From assembly GCA_029251425.1 (NCBI GenBank), contig JAQXDJ010000031.1, forward strand, positions 1 through 37,908: DNA of 37,908 nucleotides, written 5' to 3'. Positions 8,595 through 17,528 of this stretch are shown in pieces. Positions within the stretch are counted from its first letter, which is position 1. Every line of letters begins with the position of its first letter. Origin of the DNA: Vicingaceae bacterium. GTDB taxonomy: Bacteria > Bacteroidota > Bacteroidia > Flavobacteriales_E > Vicingaceae. The position numbers and the translations under genes are program-made. The notes under the pieces were generated by a model. That model was given only the letters and a program-made list of their open reading frames with translations, was not told the DNA's origin and did not search any database.

Positions 8595-10313
8595 ATGAAA
8601 AAAATAGCTTTAAGCGCTTTTACTGTATTAATTTTTTTACTCTCTTCTTGTGGAGGAAATGATAATGAAACAACACTAAAAGACCCCTCAAATAATGACA
8701 AAGAAACTGAAAACTCTTGTTTAGATTTTGCAATTAATGAAAAATATCAAACCTTAGACCCTATAAAAATTACTGACGTTACTTCATTTCATGTCTTAAG
8801 TCAAGTTTATGAACCTCTCCTAAGGTTTAATGAAACAGATTTATCATTAGAGCCTCTTTTAGCAGAGTCATGGTCAGTGAGTGACAATAATCTTGTTTAC
8901 ACTTTTAACTTAAAAAAAGGTGTCTATTTTCATGACAATAGTTGTTTTGAGAACGGTAAAGGAAAAGAGTTTAACGCTTCTGATGTTATTTACTCTTTTG
9001 AACGGGTTTTTTCAGAGACAGAGGGTAACTATGCTTATAGTTTATTTAGAAACACTATTGAAGGGGCTGAACAATTCAAAATTTCTGGAGGAAACATCTC
9101 TGGAATTAAAGCTATTGATGATTATACTGTTTCTTTTACTTTAACAAAACCTTCCTCTAGTTTTATTAACCTTATGGCGATAACAAGCGCAGCAATTGTA
9201 AACAAAAATGCAATTGAAAAAAATGCAGTTGCTGGAACAGGCCCGTTTATTTATAACAAAAAAAATGATACAAAGCTTGCTGTTACACTGCTCAAAAATA
9301 AAAATTATCACATGTCCGACAATAAAGGCAACAAACTTCCTTATTTAGAATCCGTAGCATTTAACTACATTCAAGATGGGCAAGATGAATTAACTCTTTT
9401 TAAAGAGGGTAAGCTAGATGTTATCGTTGGCATTCCCCCTGAATCTGTTAAAGAAATTGTCGAGGATCAAATCTCTGATTTTCAAAACAAGCCAACAAAA
9501 TATGTATTAGGAAGATACCCCAAAATACTCACCTCTTACTTAAGCTTAAATACTGCAGTGCAACCTTTCAATAATATTAAAATTAGACAGGCAATTAGTT
9601 TAGCAATTAACAAAACAAAGATTGTAACAAACGTTTTAAAGGGTGAAGCTTTTGGAGAAGGAAATCACGGTATAGTTCCTCCAGCAATAAAAGAATACGA
9701 CTTTTCTTCTGTTATTGGTCAAGAACACAATATTGTAAAAGCAAAAAAATTACTATCAGAAGCTGGATACTCTCAAGGAAAAGGGTTTCCTACAATTAAA
9801 TTTTCAGTTGGAAAAGGAAATACTAGCGTGCGTGTTGCTTTAGAAATTCAAAAACAACTGTTAGCCAACCTCAATATAAACGTAGAGATATCTTCTCTTT
9901 TTCAAAAAGAAATTATGACCCTTAACGACTCTTCACAAACAAACATGAGTTTAGGTGGTTGGTTAGGCGAATACCCTGACCCTGTTTCTTTTTTATCAAT
10001 ATGTTATGGTGCAGATGTTCCCCAGTCCAATACAGAAAGTGCATTTCCAAATGAATCTCGTTACAAAAACAAACGGTTTGACCAGCTTTACGAACAAGCC
10101 TCAATTACCTTAGATTTAAAAAAGAGATACGAACTTTGTTTAGAGGCCGATCAAATTATTGCAACAGAAGTGCCTGTAATTCCACTTTGGTATCATGAAA
10201 ACTATCAACTAATTCAATCGTCAATAAAAAACTATAAACCAAACCCTATGAACCTTCGCTACCTAACTTATGTTAGTATAGATAAGGCTTCATCAAAGAA
10301 ATTAGAAGAATAG
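8595..10313 (+). CDS. Family 5 (peptide/nickel-type) ABC solute-binding lipoprotein
   Basis: This is a periplasmic, membrane-anchored binding protein of the DppA/OppA/NikA class, which captures oligopeptides or similar solutes. The 572-residue protein begins MKKIALSAF and has a lipobox LLSSC, with Cys19 the likely lipidated residue. The family pattern is clear: LDPIKITDVTSFHVLSQVYE near the N-terminus, LAESWSVSDNNLVYTFNLKK, FNASDVIYSFERV, the KIRQAISLAINKTKI region, and a C-terminal IIATEVPVIPLWYHENYQ. Length is normal for the family. No permease or ATPase gene is nearby, so its transporter is elsewhere or it has another role. The next gene on the same strand, an MMPL-type exporter, follows after 72 bp and may be co-transcribed. 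Specificity cannot be read from the sequence. Confidence 0.9.
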   Translation: MKKIALSAFTVLIFLLSSCGGNDNETTLKDPSNNDKETENSCLDFAINEKYQTLDPIKITDVTSFHVLSQVYEPLLRFNETDLSLEPLLAESWSVSDNNLVYTFNLKKGVYFHDNSCFENGKGKEFNASDVIYSFERVFSETEGNYAYSLFRNTIEGAEQFKISGGNISGIKAIDDYTVSFTLTKPSSSFINLMAITSAAIVNKNAIEKNAVAGTGPFIYNKKNDTKLAVTLLKNKNYHMSDNKGNKLPYLESVAFNYIQDGQDELTLFKEGKLDVIVGIPPESVKEIVEDQISDFQNKPTKYVLGRYPKILTSYLSLNTAVQPFNNIKIRQAISLAINKTKIVTNVLKGEAFGEGNHGIVPPAIKEYDFSSVIGQEHNIVKAKKLLSEAGYSQGKGFPTIKFSVGKGNTSVRVALEIQKQLLANLNINVEISSLFQKEIMTLNDSSQTNMSLGGWLGEYPDPVSFLSICYGADVPQSNTESAFPNESRYKNKRFDQLYEQASITLDLKKRYELCLEADQIIATEVPVIPLWYHENYQLIQSSIKNYKPNPMNLRYLTYVSIDKASSKKLEE

Positions 10314-10385
10314 TTTATTTCTCTTTTCATCCTCTAGGATTAATACGATATTTGTGCGCTGTTATCCGTAATTGGAACTATTTAT

Positions 10386-12830
10386 ATGTGGGTTAAATTC
10401 TCAAGACTAATACTACGAAACCGTTTAGTAATTCTTATTGTTTTAGGAATTATTACTGCCTTTATGGCTTATCGTGTTCAGTTTGTAAGCATGAGTTACC
10501 AGCTCGCTCAAATGCTTCCAAAATCAGACAAAACACACATTGAATACCAAGAGTTTAGATCTACCTTTGGAAAAGACGGGAGCATTGTTGTTGTTGGAAT
10601 AAATAATGAAGACCTTTTTAAACTCAAAAACTACAATGCTTGGTATGATCTTACTCACAAGATTAAAAAAATTACCGTTGATTTTAAAATTAACAAAAAA
10701 GACACTGTTGTTAATGGTGTAACAGAAGCGCTTTCTGTTGCCAACCTTTTTTCTCTTAAAAAGAATAAAAAAGAAAAACGGTTTGACTTTGAACAAATAG
10801 TTAAACATAAGCCATCCACCCAAAAAGAGTTAGATAGCTTAAAAAATGTACTTTATAGCCAACCTTTTTACAATGGTTATTTATATACAGACTCATCAGC
10901 AACTACATTAATTGCAATTACATTAGAGTCAAGAGTTTTAAACTCTAAGTACCGAAACGAACTTTTTGAAAAGATTGATGCTGAAGTTTTAGCTTTTCAT
11001 GAAAACACAGGAATAAAGGTTCATAAATCTGGACTTCCATATATTAGAGCTAATTCAACAACTAAAGTAAAAGATGAAATTCTAATTTTCTTAGCCCTTT
11101 CAGTTTTTATTACCTCTTTAATTCTGTATTTATTTTTTAGATCATTTAAGGCAATGATTTACTCTATGTTGGTAGTAATTATTGGGGTTGTTTGGTCAGT
11201 GGGTATTCAATCTCTTTTTGGGTATAAAGTAACTATTCTTACAGGTTTAATTCCACCATTAATTATAGTTATAGGTATTCCGAATTGTATTTTCTTGTTA
11301 AATAAATACCATTCCGAATTTAAAAACCATGGAAACCAGGTAAAAGCGTTGAATAGGGTTATTCAAAAAATTGGGAACGCAATATTTCTAACCAATACAA
11401 CAACCTCTTTAGGTTTTGCTACATTTATTTTTACAAAAAGTGAAATATTAATAGAGTTTGGAGTATTAGCTGCTATTGATATTTTTATGGTGTTTATTCT
11501 TTCAATACTTATTATTCCTATTGTTTTTAGCTTTTTAGCCCCCCCAAAAGAGCGACACACCAAACATTTGGAAAATAAAAAAATGGTTAAAATTGTCGGT
11601 TTCTTGGAGCACATTGTAAAGTTTCATAGAAAAAAAGTTTATGCCGTAACCGTTGTTGTTGTCTTATTAAGTCTTTATGGTGTTTCTCAAATTACAACTA
11701 CAGGAAACATTATTGATGATTTGCCAAAAAACGACCCTATTGTTCAAGATCTTAAATTTTTTGAAAAAGGTTTTAACGGGGTAATGCCATTCGAAATTGT
11801 TATTGACACAAAAAAAGAAAATGGTGTTTTTGCAGATAATGGTAAGGTTTTATATAAAATACAGAAACTACAAAAAAGCTTAGCAGAATATAAAGAGTTC
11901 TCCAAACCTCTTTCTATTACCGAAGTAATTAAGTTTAGCTATCAAGCTTATAAAAAAGGTAAGCCTAAATTTTACATTCTGCCACCTGCAACAGAATTAA
12001 AAAAACTGCAAAAATATGCTAAAAACGACTCTCGAAAATCTAAGTTTTCTTCATTTATAGATAGCACCAATCAAATTACAAGGGTTAGTTTTCAGATGGC
12101 AGATATTGGAACCAAAGAAATGGATGTTTTACTTGCTGATATTCGTCCAAAAATAGATGAAATATTTCCCCCTCAAGATTATAATGTAAGCTTAACTGGC
12201 ACAAGTGTTGTGTTTTTAAAAGGAACCAACTATTTGGTTGAAAACTTATTAACCAGTTTAATTTTGGCTATTATTTTAATTGCCTCATTAATGTCTATTT
12301 TATTTTCATCTGTTAGAATGGTATTGGTTTCATTAATGCCCAACCTACTCCCTTTATTAACTACTGCTGGCTTAATGGGGTTCTTTGGCATCCCTATAAA
12401 ACCTTCTACTATTTTAATTTTTAGTATTGCTTTTGGTATTTCAGTAGATGATACCATACACTTCTTAGCAAAATATAGGCAAGAACTAAAACATCACAAA
12501 TGGAACATTAAAGAAGCTGTTTATCTAGCCCTTCAAGAAACGGGGGTAAGTATGATTTACACTTCTATTATTTTATTTTTCGGGTTTGGAGTTTTTACAG
12601 TTTCTAGTTTTGGAGGAACAATTGCTTTAGGAATTTTAGTTTCTATAACGCTTTTATTTGCAATGATGTCTGACTTAATATTGTTGCCATCTCTACTTTT
12701 GTCATTAGACAAATCGCTAACAACCAAAGCCTTTAAAAAAGAACCATTAATTGAAATAATGGATGAAGAAGAAGATATTGATTTGGACGAACTAGAAGTT
12801 AGACCTATTAAACACAAAGAAATAGAATGA
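10386..12830 (+). CDS. MMPL/RND-superfamily membrane exporter
   Basis: This 814-residue inner-membrane protein has the RND-superfamily double layout: one N-terminal helix (about 11-30), a large periplasmic domain, five clustered helices (about 225-390), then the same arrangement again. The second half contains FGISVDDTIHFLAKYRQE (around residue 680-700), with the paired acidic residues used for proton coupling in MMPL, HpnN and Patched-like proteins. The equivalent place in the first half reads IGIPNCIFLLNKYH, without the acids. Relatives export lipids, hopanoids or other hydrophobic molecules. No adaptor or channel gene is adjacent. The tail ends in a strongly acidic stretch (EIMDEEEDIDLDELE). 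A weak -7-like GATATTTG lies at 10347-10354. Lipid export is suggested by family and by the RfbA and prenyl synthase genes downstream, but not shown. Confidence 0.88.
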   Translation: MWVKFSRLILRNRLVILIVLGIITAFMAYRVQFVSMSYQLAQMLPKSDKTHIEYQEFRSTFGKDGSIVVVGINNEDLFKLKNYNAWYDLTHKIKKITVDFKINKKDTVVNGVTEALSVANLFSLKKNKKEKRFDFEQIVKHKPSTQKELDSLKNVLYSQPFYNGYLYTDSSATTLIAITLESRVLNSKYRNELFEKIDAEVLAFHENTGIKVHKSGLPYIRANSTTKVKDEILIFLALSVFITSLILYLFFRSFKAMIYSMLVVIIGVVWSVGIQSLFGYKVTILTGLIPPLIIVIGIPNCIFLLNKYHSEFKNHGNQVKALNRVIQKIGNAIFLTNTTTSLGFATFIFTKSEILIEFGVLAAIDIFMVFILSILIIPIVFSFLAPPKERHTKHLENKKMVKIVGFLEHIVKFHRKKVYAVTVVVVLLSLYGVSQITTTGNIIDDLPKNDPIVQDLKFFEKGFNGVMPFEIVIDTKKENGVFADNGKVLYKIQKLQKSLAEYKEFSKPLSITEVIKFSYQAYKKGKPKFYILPPATELKKLQKYAKNDSRKSKFSSFIDSTNQITRVSFQMADIGTKEMDVLLADIRPKIDEIFPPQDYNVSLTGTSVVFLKGTNYLVENLLTSLILAIILIASLMSILFSSVRMVLVSLMPNLLPLLTTAGLMGFFGIPIKPSTILIFSIAFGISVDDTIHFLAKYRQELKHHKWNIKEAVYLALQETGVSMIYTSIILFFGFGVFTVSSFGGTIALGILVSITLLFAMMSDLILLPSLLLSLDKSLTTKAFKKEPLIEIMDEEEDIDLDELEVRPIKHKEIE

Positions 12831-12857
12831 TTCTATTTTTAGATTAAGAAAAAAACC

Positions 12858-13721
12858 ATGAAAGGAATTGTATTAGCTGGAGGATCGGGAACAAGGTTGC
12901 ACCCATTAACATTAGCTGTTAGTAAGCAATTAATGCCTGTTTACGATAAACCAATGATTTACTACCCTATCTCAATTTTAATGAGTGCAGGGATAAAAGA
13001 AATATTAATTATTACAACACCTGAAGATAGTTCAAGTTTTCAAAAACTTTTAGGTGATGGAAAACAATTCGGTTGTGAATTTACTTATGCTATTCAAGAA
13101 GTTCCTAATGGTTTAGCCCAAGCTTTTGTAATAGGTGAAGATTTTATTGGTGATGATAGTGTTGCTCTTATTTTAGGAGATAACATTTTTTATGGGACAG
13201 GATTAGATGGTTTATTAATGGAGAATACCAATTCTGTTGGTGCTGTTGTTTTTGCCTACCATGTTTCTGATCCTGAAAGATACGGTGTTGTTGAATTTGA
13301 TGATAATCAAAAAGCAATATCTATTGAAGAGAAGCCAGAAAAACCAAAATCAAACTATGCGGTTCCTGGTTTATATTTTTATGACAACAATGTTATTGAA
13401 ATAGCCAAAAGTTTAGAGCCTAGCCCTAGAGGGGAATATGAAATTACAGACATTAATAGTGTTTATTTAAAACAAGGAAACTTAAAAGTTGGTGTTTTAG
13501 ATAGAGGAACTGCTTGGTTAGACACAGGCACACACGAATCGTTAATGCAAGCTTCTCAGTATGTTCAAGTAATAGAAGAACGTCAAGGTTTAAAAATTGG
13601 ATGCTTAGAAGAAATCGCTTACAAAAAAGGATTTATTTCGAAAGAGGAATTGCTAAACTTAGCTAAACCTTTGGTAAAAAGTGGATATGGAAACTACTTA
13701 ATTCAAATTGCAGAAGAATAA
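12858..13721 (+). CDS. rfbA: Glucose-1-phosphate thymidylyltransferase
   Basis: This enzyme makes dTDP-glucose from glucose-1-phosphate and dTTP, the first step of dTDP-sugar (for example dTDP-rhamnose) synthesis for surface polysaccharide. The 287-residue protein shows the nucleotidyltransferase signature [16 protein letters not shown] at the N-terminus with [15 protein letters not shown] next, then LGDNIFYG with the metal-binding Asp. [36 protein letters not shown] and [14 protein letters not shown] follow. Length matches RmlA of the short class (about 290 residues). The start codon is the only sensible one, just before GIVLAGG. It lies 27 bp after the exporter gene. The other usual partners (rfbB, rfbC, rfbD) are not in the window, so the pathway must be completed elsewhere. 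Confidence 0.95.
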   Translation: MKGIVLAGGSGTRLHPLTLAVSKQLMPVYDKPMIYYPISILMSAGIKEILIITTPEDSSSFQKLLGDGKQFGCEFTYAIQEVPNGLAQAFVIGEDFIGDDSVALILGDNIFYGTGLDGLLMENTNSVGAVVFAYHVSDPERYGVVEFDDNQKAISIEEKPEKPKSNYAVPGLYFYDNNVIEIAKSLEPSPRGEYEITDINSVYLKQGNLKVGVLDRGTAWLDTGTHESLMQASQYVQVIEERQGLKIGCLEEIAYKKGFISKEELLNLAKPLVKSGYGNYLIQIAEE

Positions 13722-13792
13722 AATAGAATGTTATAAGAAACAACGAATACTTAAATTATTTCGTCTCTTAAGTTAAATCAGAAATTAAGTTA

Positions 13793-14737
13793 ATGGAAAA
13801 CAAAACAAACATCTTAGTTACAGGCGGTGCCGGAAATGTTGGTAGCGCTTTAGTTGAAAGGTTAATCGAAAACCCTAACAATTTTGTTGTAGTTGCCGAC
13901 AACTTGCTAACTGGATCAATAGAAAAATTACCAGAAGCTCCAAACAACAACCTTGAGTTTGTAAAATGTGATGTGAATATCAATGAAGCTATTTCAAATA
14001 TTTTTGAAACTTACTCTTTTGACTATGTTTTTCATTACGCTGCCTTAGTTGGTGTTAAAAGAACACTTGACAACCCTCTAATGGTGCTTGCAGACATAGA
14101 AGGTTTTAAAAATATTTTAGAGCTTTCTAAAAACTCAAAAGTAAAGCGTATTATTTTTTCGTCTTCTTCAGAAGTTTATGGAGAGCCTGTCGATTACCCA
14201 CAAAATGAAAAAACAACACCTTTAAACGCTCAACTTCCTTATGCTATAGTAAAAAATATAGGAGAAGCATATTTAAAATCATACCAACAAGCTCACGGAT
14301 TAGACTTTACCATTTTTAGATTTTTTAATACCTATGGTCCTAAACAATCAAAAGATTTTGTGATTTCTAAATTTATTAATGCTGCGTTAAACAATAAAAA
14401 TATTACCATTTACGGAGATGGTTCACAAACCAGAACATTCTGCTATATAGAAAACAATATTAACGCAACTGTTTATGCAGCCTTTAATGATACTGGAAAA
14501 AACCAAACAATTAACATTGGCAACAACATAGAAACCCCTGTTTTAGAGCTTGCAAAAACAATTATTAAACTAACAGGTTCCAAATCTCAAATAGTTCATT
14601 TGCCAGCATTAGAAGATGGTGATATGACAAGAAGAAACCCAGATATTACAATAATGAAAAGCTTGGTTGATCAAGAAATTTATTCTTTAGAGGATGGTCT
14701 TAAAAAAGTTTTAGAAAACACTACCTTTATCGCATAA
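13793..14737 (+). CDS. NAD-dependent sugar-nucleotide epimerase/dehydratase (extended SDR)
   Basis: This 314-residue enzyme belongs to the extended short-chain dehydrogenases that act on nucleotide sugars (4-epimerases, 4,6-dehydratases, UDP-glucuronate decarboxylases). The Rossmann motif TGGAGNVGS is at residues 10-18. The serine-rich strand IIFSSSSEVYGEP is at about 120-132, and the catalytic pair is Tyr150 and Lys154 in YAIVK. The substrate-side signatures FRFFNTYGPKQ and GDGSQTRTFCYIENN follow. FNTYGP and RTFCYIEN are closest in style to UDP-glucuronate decarboxylase and GalE-like enzymes, but the exact reaction cannot be decided. The gene is 71 bp after rfbA and 5 bp before the prenyl synthase gene, so it probably shares their transcript and a role in envelope sugar synthesis. 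Confidence 0.88.
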   Translation: MENKTNILVTGGAGNVGSALVERLIENPNNFVVVADNLLTGSIEKLPEAPNNNLEFVKCDVNINEAISNIFETYSFDYVFHYAALVGVKRTLDNPLMVLADIEGFKNILELSKNSKVKRIIFSSSSEVYGEPVDYPQNEKTTPLNAQLPYAIVKNIGEAYLKSYQQAHGLDFTIFRFFNTYGPKQSKDFVISKFINAALNNKNITIYGDGSQTRTFCYIENNINATVYAAFNDTGKNQTINIGNNIETPVLELAKTIIKLTGSKSQIVHLPALEDGDMTRRNPDITIMKSLVDQEIYSLEDGLKKVLENTTFIA

Positions 14738-14742
14738 AAACA

Positions 14743-15720
14743 ATGTCAAACACTATTTCTTTTTACATTAATCTTATAGATAAAGCTCTTAAAGAAAGAG
14801 AGAATAAAAAGTCTCCCGCAAATCTATACGAACCAATAACCTACACTCTTAATATAGGTGGCAAAAGAATTAGACCGGCATTATTAATGTTGTCCAACAA
14901 CTTATTTGGAGGAAAAGATGAAGCTGCACTTAATTCTGCTTTAGCAATTGAGGTCTTTCACAACTTCACACTACTTCATGATGACATAATGGATGAAGCC
15001 CCTTTAAGGAGAGGCCACCCTTCTGTTTATAAAAAATGGAATACTAATGTTGCTATTCTTTCTGGAGATGTAATGTTAATGCAAGCCATTCAATTATTAA
15101 GTAAAAAAAATCATCCCAACTTACACCGCACATTAAGTATATTCAATACAACAGCAATACAGGTTTGTGAGGGGCAACAATTAGATATGGATTTTGAAGA
15201 ATCATCTGCTGTTTCGATTGATGATTACTTAAAAATGATAGAATTAAAGACTGCTGTTTTATTAGCTGCCAGCTTAAAAATAGGTGCTGTTATTTCTCAT
15301 GCATCGTCAGACAATGCACATCATATTTATGAATTTGGTAAAAATTTAGGAATTGCATTTCAATTAATGGATGACATTTTAGATTTATACGGTAATACAG
15401 AAAAGGTTGGAAAACGTATTGGTGGAGATGTAATCGTTAATAAAAAAACCTATTTATTACTAAAAGCACAAGAGTTGGCAACAGGAAAAACAGCCAAAGA
15501 TTTAGATTTCTGTCTAACCTCAAAGGTTTTGGATGATGCCTCAAAAGTAGAAAGAGTTACCGCAATTTTTAATACCTTAAACATTAAAAAATTAGCCTTG
15601 GATGAAATGAACCTATTCTACAATACAGCCATTTCTCACTTAGATAGTATTGACGCGCCAGCAGAAAAGAAATTGGTTTTTGAAAGATTCGCTAAAGGTT
15701 TGATGAACAGAGAAAGTTAG
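14743..15720 (+). CDS. Polyprenyl diphosphate synthase (trans-isoprenyl type)
   Basis: This enzyme adds isopentenyl diphosphate units to an allylic primer. The 325-residue protein has GGKRIRPALL (39-48), the first Asp-rich motif DDIMD (80-84) followed by RRGHPS, and the second motif DDILD (209-213) with the nearby KT pair in ELKTAVLL. Phe75, the fifth residue before the first motif, is bulky. In characterised type I geranylgeranyl synthases an aromatic residue here limits chain length, so a short (about C15-C20) product is possible instead of the long quinone tail. That is an inference. The start is 5 bp after the SDR gene and the stop 5 bp before a small unknown gene, so all three are likely translated from one mRNA. 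Confidence 0.92.
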   Translation: MSNTISFYINLIDKALKERENKKSPANLYEPITYTLNIGGKRIRPALLMLSNNLFGGKDEAALNSALAIEVFHNFTLLHDDIMDEAPLRRGHPSVYKKWNTNVAILSGDVMLMQAIQLLSKKNHPNLHRTLSIFNTTAIQVCEGQQLDMDFEESSAVSIDDYLKMIELKTAVLLAASLKIGAVISHASSDNAHHIYEFGKNLGIAFQLMDDILDLYGNTEKVGKRIGGDVIVNKKTYLLLKAQELATGKTAKDLDFCLTSKVLDDASKVERVTAIFNTLNIKKLALDEMNLFYNTAISHLDSIDAPAEKKLVFERFAKGLMNRES

Positions 15721-15725
15721 AGTCT

Positions 15726-16085
15726 ATGAAGCTTCCTTCTCTCTCAGAATTATCACCTTATTATAATAGAATCGATTTATTAGAAAAGGTAGTTGAGCAA
15801 ATTAAAAAAGATTTTAATTGGTTTAATTTTGAGATTACGTTTACAGGAGAAAGCGAAAGCCCATATCAAGAATTATATGTTCAAATACTTCCTCTAATAG
15901 ACGAGTTATTAAATGATGATTACCCTAAGTTAATGGCTATGCTATACCGCATCGATTTAGATGAGGAGTTTCTCAATAAAAAATTGAAAGAAAACCATCA
16001 TTCTGACACAGATGAAGTGATTACTGATTTAATTCTCAAAAGAGAATTACAAAAAGTAATTATTAGAGAAGCTTATAGTTCTTAA
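15726..16085 (+). CDS. Small conserved-looking protein of unknown function
   Basis: I do not recognise a named family. The 119-residue protein has no signal peptide, membrane helix or cysteine and should be cytoplasmic. It is acidic and mostly helical, with LPSLSELSPYYNRIDLLEKV at the front and a middle segment PLIDELLNDDYPKLMAMLYR that looks like the best-defined helix pair. A further acidic helix runs to the end (TDEVITDLILKRELQKVIIR). It starts 5 bp after the prenyl synthase stop, which strongly suggests translational coupling. It ends 2 bp from the convergent DMT permease gene. Composition matches its neighbours, so there is no sign of recent transfer. A role linked to the prenyl synthase is only a guess from position. 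Confidence 0.75.
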   Translation: MKLPSLSELSPYYNRIDLLEKVVEQIKKDFNWFNFEITFTGESESPYQELYVQILPLIDELLNDDYPKLMAMLYRIDLDEEFLNKKLKENHHSDTDEVITDLILKRELQKVIIREAYSS

Positions 16086-16087
16086 TA

Positions 16088-16960
16088 TTAAGAGCTTCGC
16101 TTTTTTAAAACCGCATTCAAAAAAATTGTAGCAATAACGATTATTGTTCCCATATAAAAACCAAAAGACATGGTTTCGCTTTCTGGCCAAATAATTAGTG
16201 CTAGTATTATAGAATAGATTGGCTCTAAATTAATTGATATTGTAACGGTATAAGGTGCAATTTTTTTCATCACCTCAACAGACACAATAAAAGCAAAAGC
16301 GGTACAAAGTGTTCCTAAAATAACCAGCCACTTTATATCTTCAAAAGGAACAGAAAGTTGAGAAAAATCAGCTCCATTAGTTATTAGTAAATAAACAGAG
16401 ACTATAATAAAAGCTCCCAATAGTTCGTAAAACGAAATTAACTTAGCATTCGTCTTCTTTATTAAAACACCATTTAAAACCGTAAACCAAGAAGCTAACG
16501 CTGCTGAAACAACAGCCAAAATCATTCCTATTAAATACTTGAATTCGAAACTAAAAATAAAGTATAACCCTGTAATGATTAACAACCCAAAGATTAACTC
16601 GTAGGGCTTTATTTTTCTTTTAAAATATAAAGGCTCTAATAATGCTGTAAAAAAAGTGCTACTCGAAAAACAAACCAGTGCAATAGAAACGTTTGATTGT
16701 TTTATTGCTTCAAAAAAAGTAACCCAATGTACAGCTATAATTACCCCTACCAACAATATTTTAACCAGCTCTTTTCTGTTAATTCTTAACGAAAATTTAG
16801 TAAATAAAAAATATGCTAACACACTTACAAGTGCTATTCCGACTCGGTACCAAACCAATAAATAAGAATCTATTGTAATTAGTTTTCCTAGCACACCAGT
16901 CAACCCAAAAATTAAGACCGTTATGTGTAGCCAAATATGATATTTATACTTCGATAACAT
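16088..16960 (-). CDS. DMT-superfamily (EamA-type) permease
   Basis: This is an inner-membrane drug/metabolite transporter with ten predicted helices in two EamA repeats, 290 residues from the chosen start. It begins MLSKYKYHIWLHITVLIFG. The first repeat contains LLVWYRVGIALVSVLAYF and VHWVTFFEAIKQSNVSIALV; the second has FSAFIVSVEV-like and PIYSIILALIIWPE segments near the end. The family moves amino acids, nucleotides or other metabolites; substrate is unknown. An upstream in-frame ATG at 16999 exists, but a TAnnTTTG -7 element lies at 16974-16967, between the two starts, so the ATG at 16960 is preferred. That element is only 6 nt from the ATG. It is transcribed away from the lipoprotein gene at 17045 and its tail meets the 15726-16085 gene. 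Confidence 0.88.
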   Translation of the reverse strand: MLSKYKYHIWLHITVLIFGLTGVLGKLITIDSYLLVWYRVGIALVSVLAYFLFTKFSLRINRKELVKILLVGVIIAVHWVTFFEAIKQSNVSIALVCFSSSTFFTALLEPLYFKRKIKPYELIFGLLIITGLYFIFSFEFKYLIGMILAVVSAALASWFTVLNGVLIKKTNAKLISFYELLGAFIIVSVYLLITNGADFSQLSVPFEDIKWLVILGTLCTAFAFIVSVEVMKKIAPYTVTISINLEPIYSIILALIIWPESETMSFGFYMGTIIVIATIFLNAVLKKRSS

Positions 16961-16966
16961 TGGGGT

Positions 16967-16999
16967 CAAATGTAAATCAAAAAACAATGTGAAAATCAA
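16967..16999 (-). promoter_or_regulatory. Promoter of the DMT permease gene
   Basis: On the minus strand TTG (16999-16997) is followed after 22 nt by TACATTTG (16974-16967), matching the Bacteroidota pattern. Only 6 nt separate the -7 element from the ATG at 16960, so the mRNA would have almost no leader. Confidence 0.6.
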
Positions 17000-17032
17000 A
17001 AAACTCCTTCAATATCACATTTCTAAAAAATG

Positions 17033-17040
17033 TATATTTG
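17033..17040 (+). promoter_or_regulatory. Promoter -7 element of the 17045 lipoprotein gene
   Basis: TATATTTG is a full TAnnTTTG match ending 4 nt before the ATG at 17045, which predicts a leaderless or nearly leaderless mRNA. The earlier in-frame ATG at 17030 overlaps this element and is therefore unlikely to be used. A -33 TTG is not evident. Confidence 0.6.
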
Positions 17041-17044
17041 GTTA

Positions 17045-17527
17045 ATGAAAAAGCTACTTTCTTTTGCCGTTATAATCCTTTTAATGTCCTGTGTTTCTTG
17101 CACCGAAAAAAAATCGTATTACGAGCAATTTAAAAAAAATAAAACCTTTGTTTCGCGTATTCTAGACCTCAACAAAACCTTTAATGAAATTAGGACAGAA
17201 GAGAAAGGAAAACTCATCAAAGAAGATATAAGTTTTTTAAAATTTATTTATGATATTGGTGAAAATGACACTTATGTTGTTTCTTATTTGTTTGATGAAA
17301 AAGGTTGTTATGAAATAGGTATTGATGGTTATTTTGAATTTGAAAAAGATGCTTTAGATGTTTTAAGTGGCATTCAAAAAGAAATGGAAACGGCAGCCTA
17401 CAAAAAAGAGGTAGATGATAACCGTTTAAATAGATGGAAAAACGCAGACAAATCTATTTCAATAGAATTAGACCACAAAGGCACAGAAAACGGTTTGTTT
17501 GTCGCTACCATTTTTGCAAACGAATAA
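17045..17527 (+). CDS. Small lipoprotein of unknown function
   Basis: This 160-residue protein starts MKKLLSFAVIILLMSC and carries a lipoprotein signal with two possible lipidated cysteines, Cys16 (LLMSC) and Cys19 (CVSC). EKKSYYEQF follows, without an acidic surface-export signal, so it is probably periplasmic. The rest is a charged alpha/beta domain: SRILDLNKTFNEIRTEEKGK, then FIYDIGENDTYVVSYLFDEK and CYEIGIDGYFEFEKDALDVL. I do not recognise a family. The start at 17045 is chosen because the next upstream ATG overlaps a -7 promoter element. It is a single gene: its stop is 1 bp from the end of the convergent DUF502 gene, and the divergent DMT permease starts 84 bp away. A shared role with the permease is possible but unsupported. 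Confidence 0.8.
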   Translation: MKKLLSFAVIILLMSCVSCTEKKSYYEQFKKNKTFVSRILDLNKTFNEIRTEEKGKLIKEDISFLKFIYDIGENDTYVVSYLFDEKGCYEIGIDGYFEFEKDALDVLSGIQKEMETAAYKKEVDDNRLNRWKNADKSISIELDHKGTENGLFVATIFANE

Positions 17528-17528
17528 A

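Noticed and set aside
10524-10823. 99-codon open frame on the minus strand inside the MMPL gene
   Set aside because: It lies antisense to a clear RND-superfamily protein, has low-complexity hydrophobic content, and shows no family pattern.
13749-13775. ACTTAA/TTAAGT inverted repeat between rfbA and the SDR gene
   Set aside because: The arms are only 6 bp, AT-rich and palindromic themselves, without a T run, so it is not a convincing terminator or operator.
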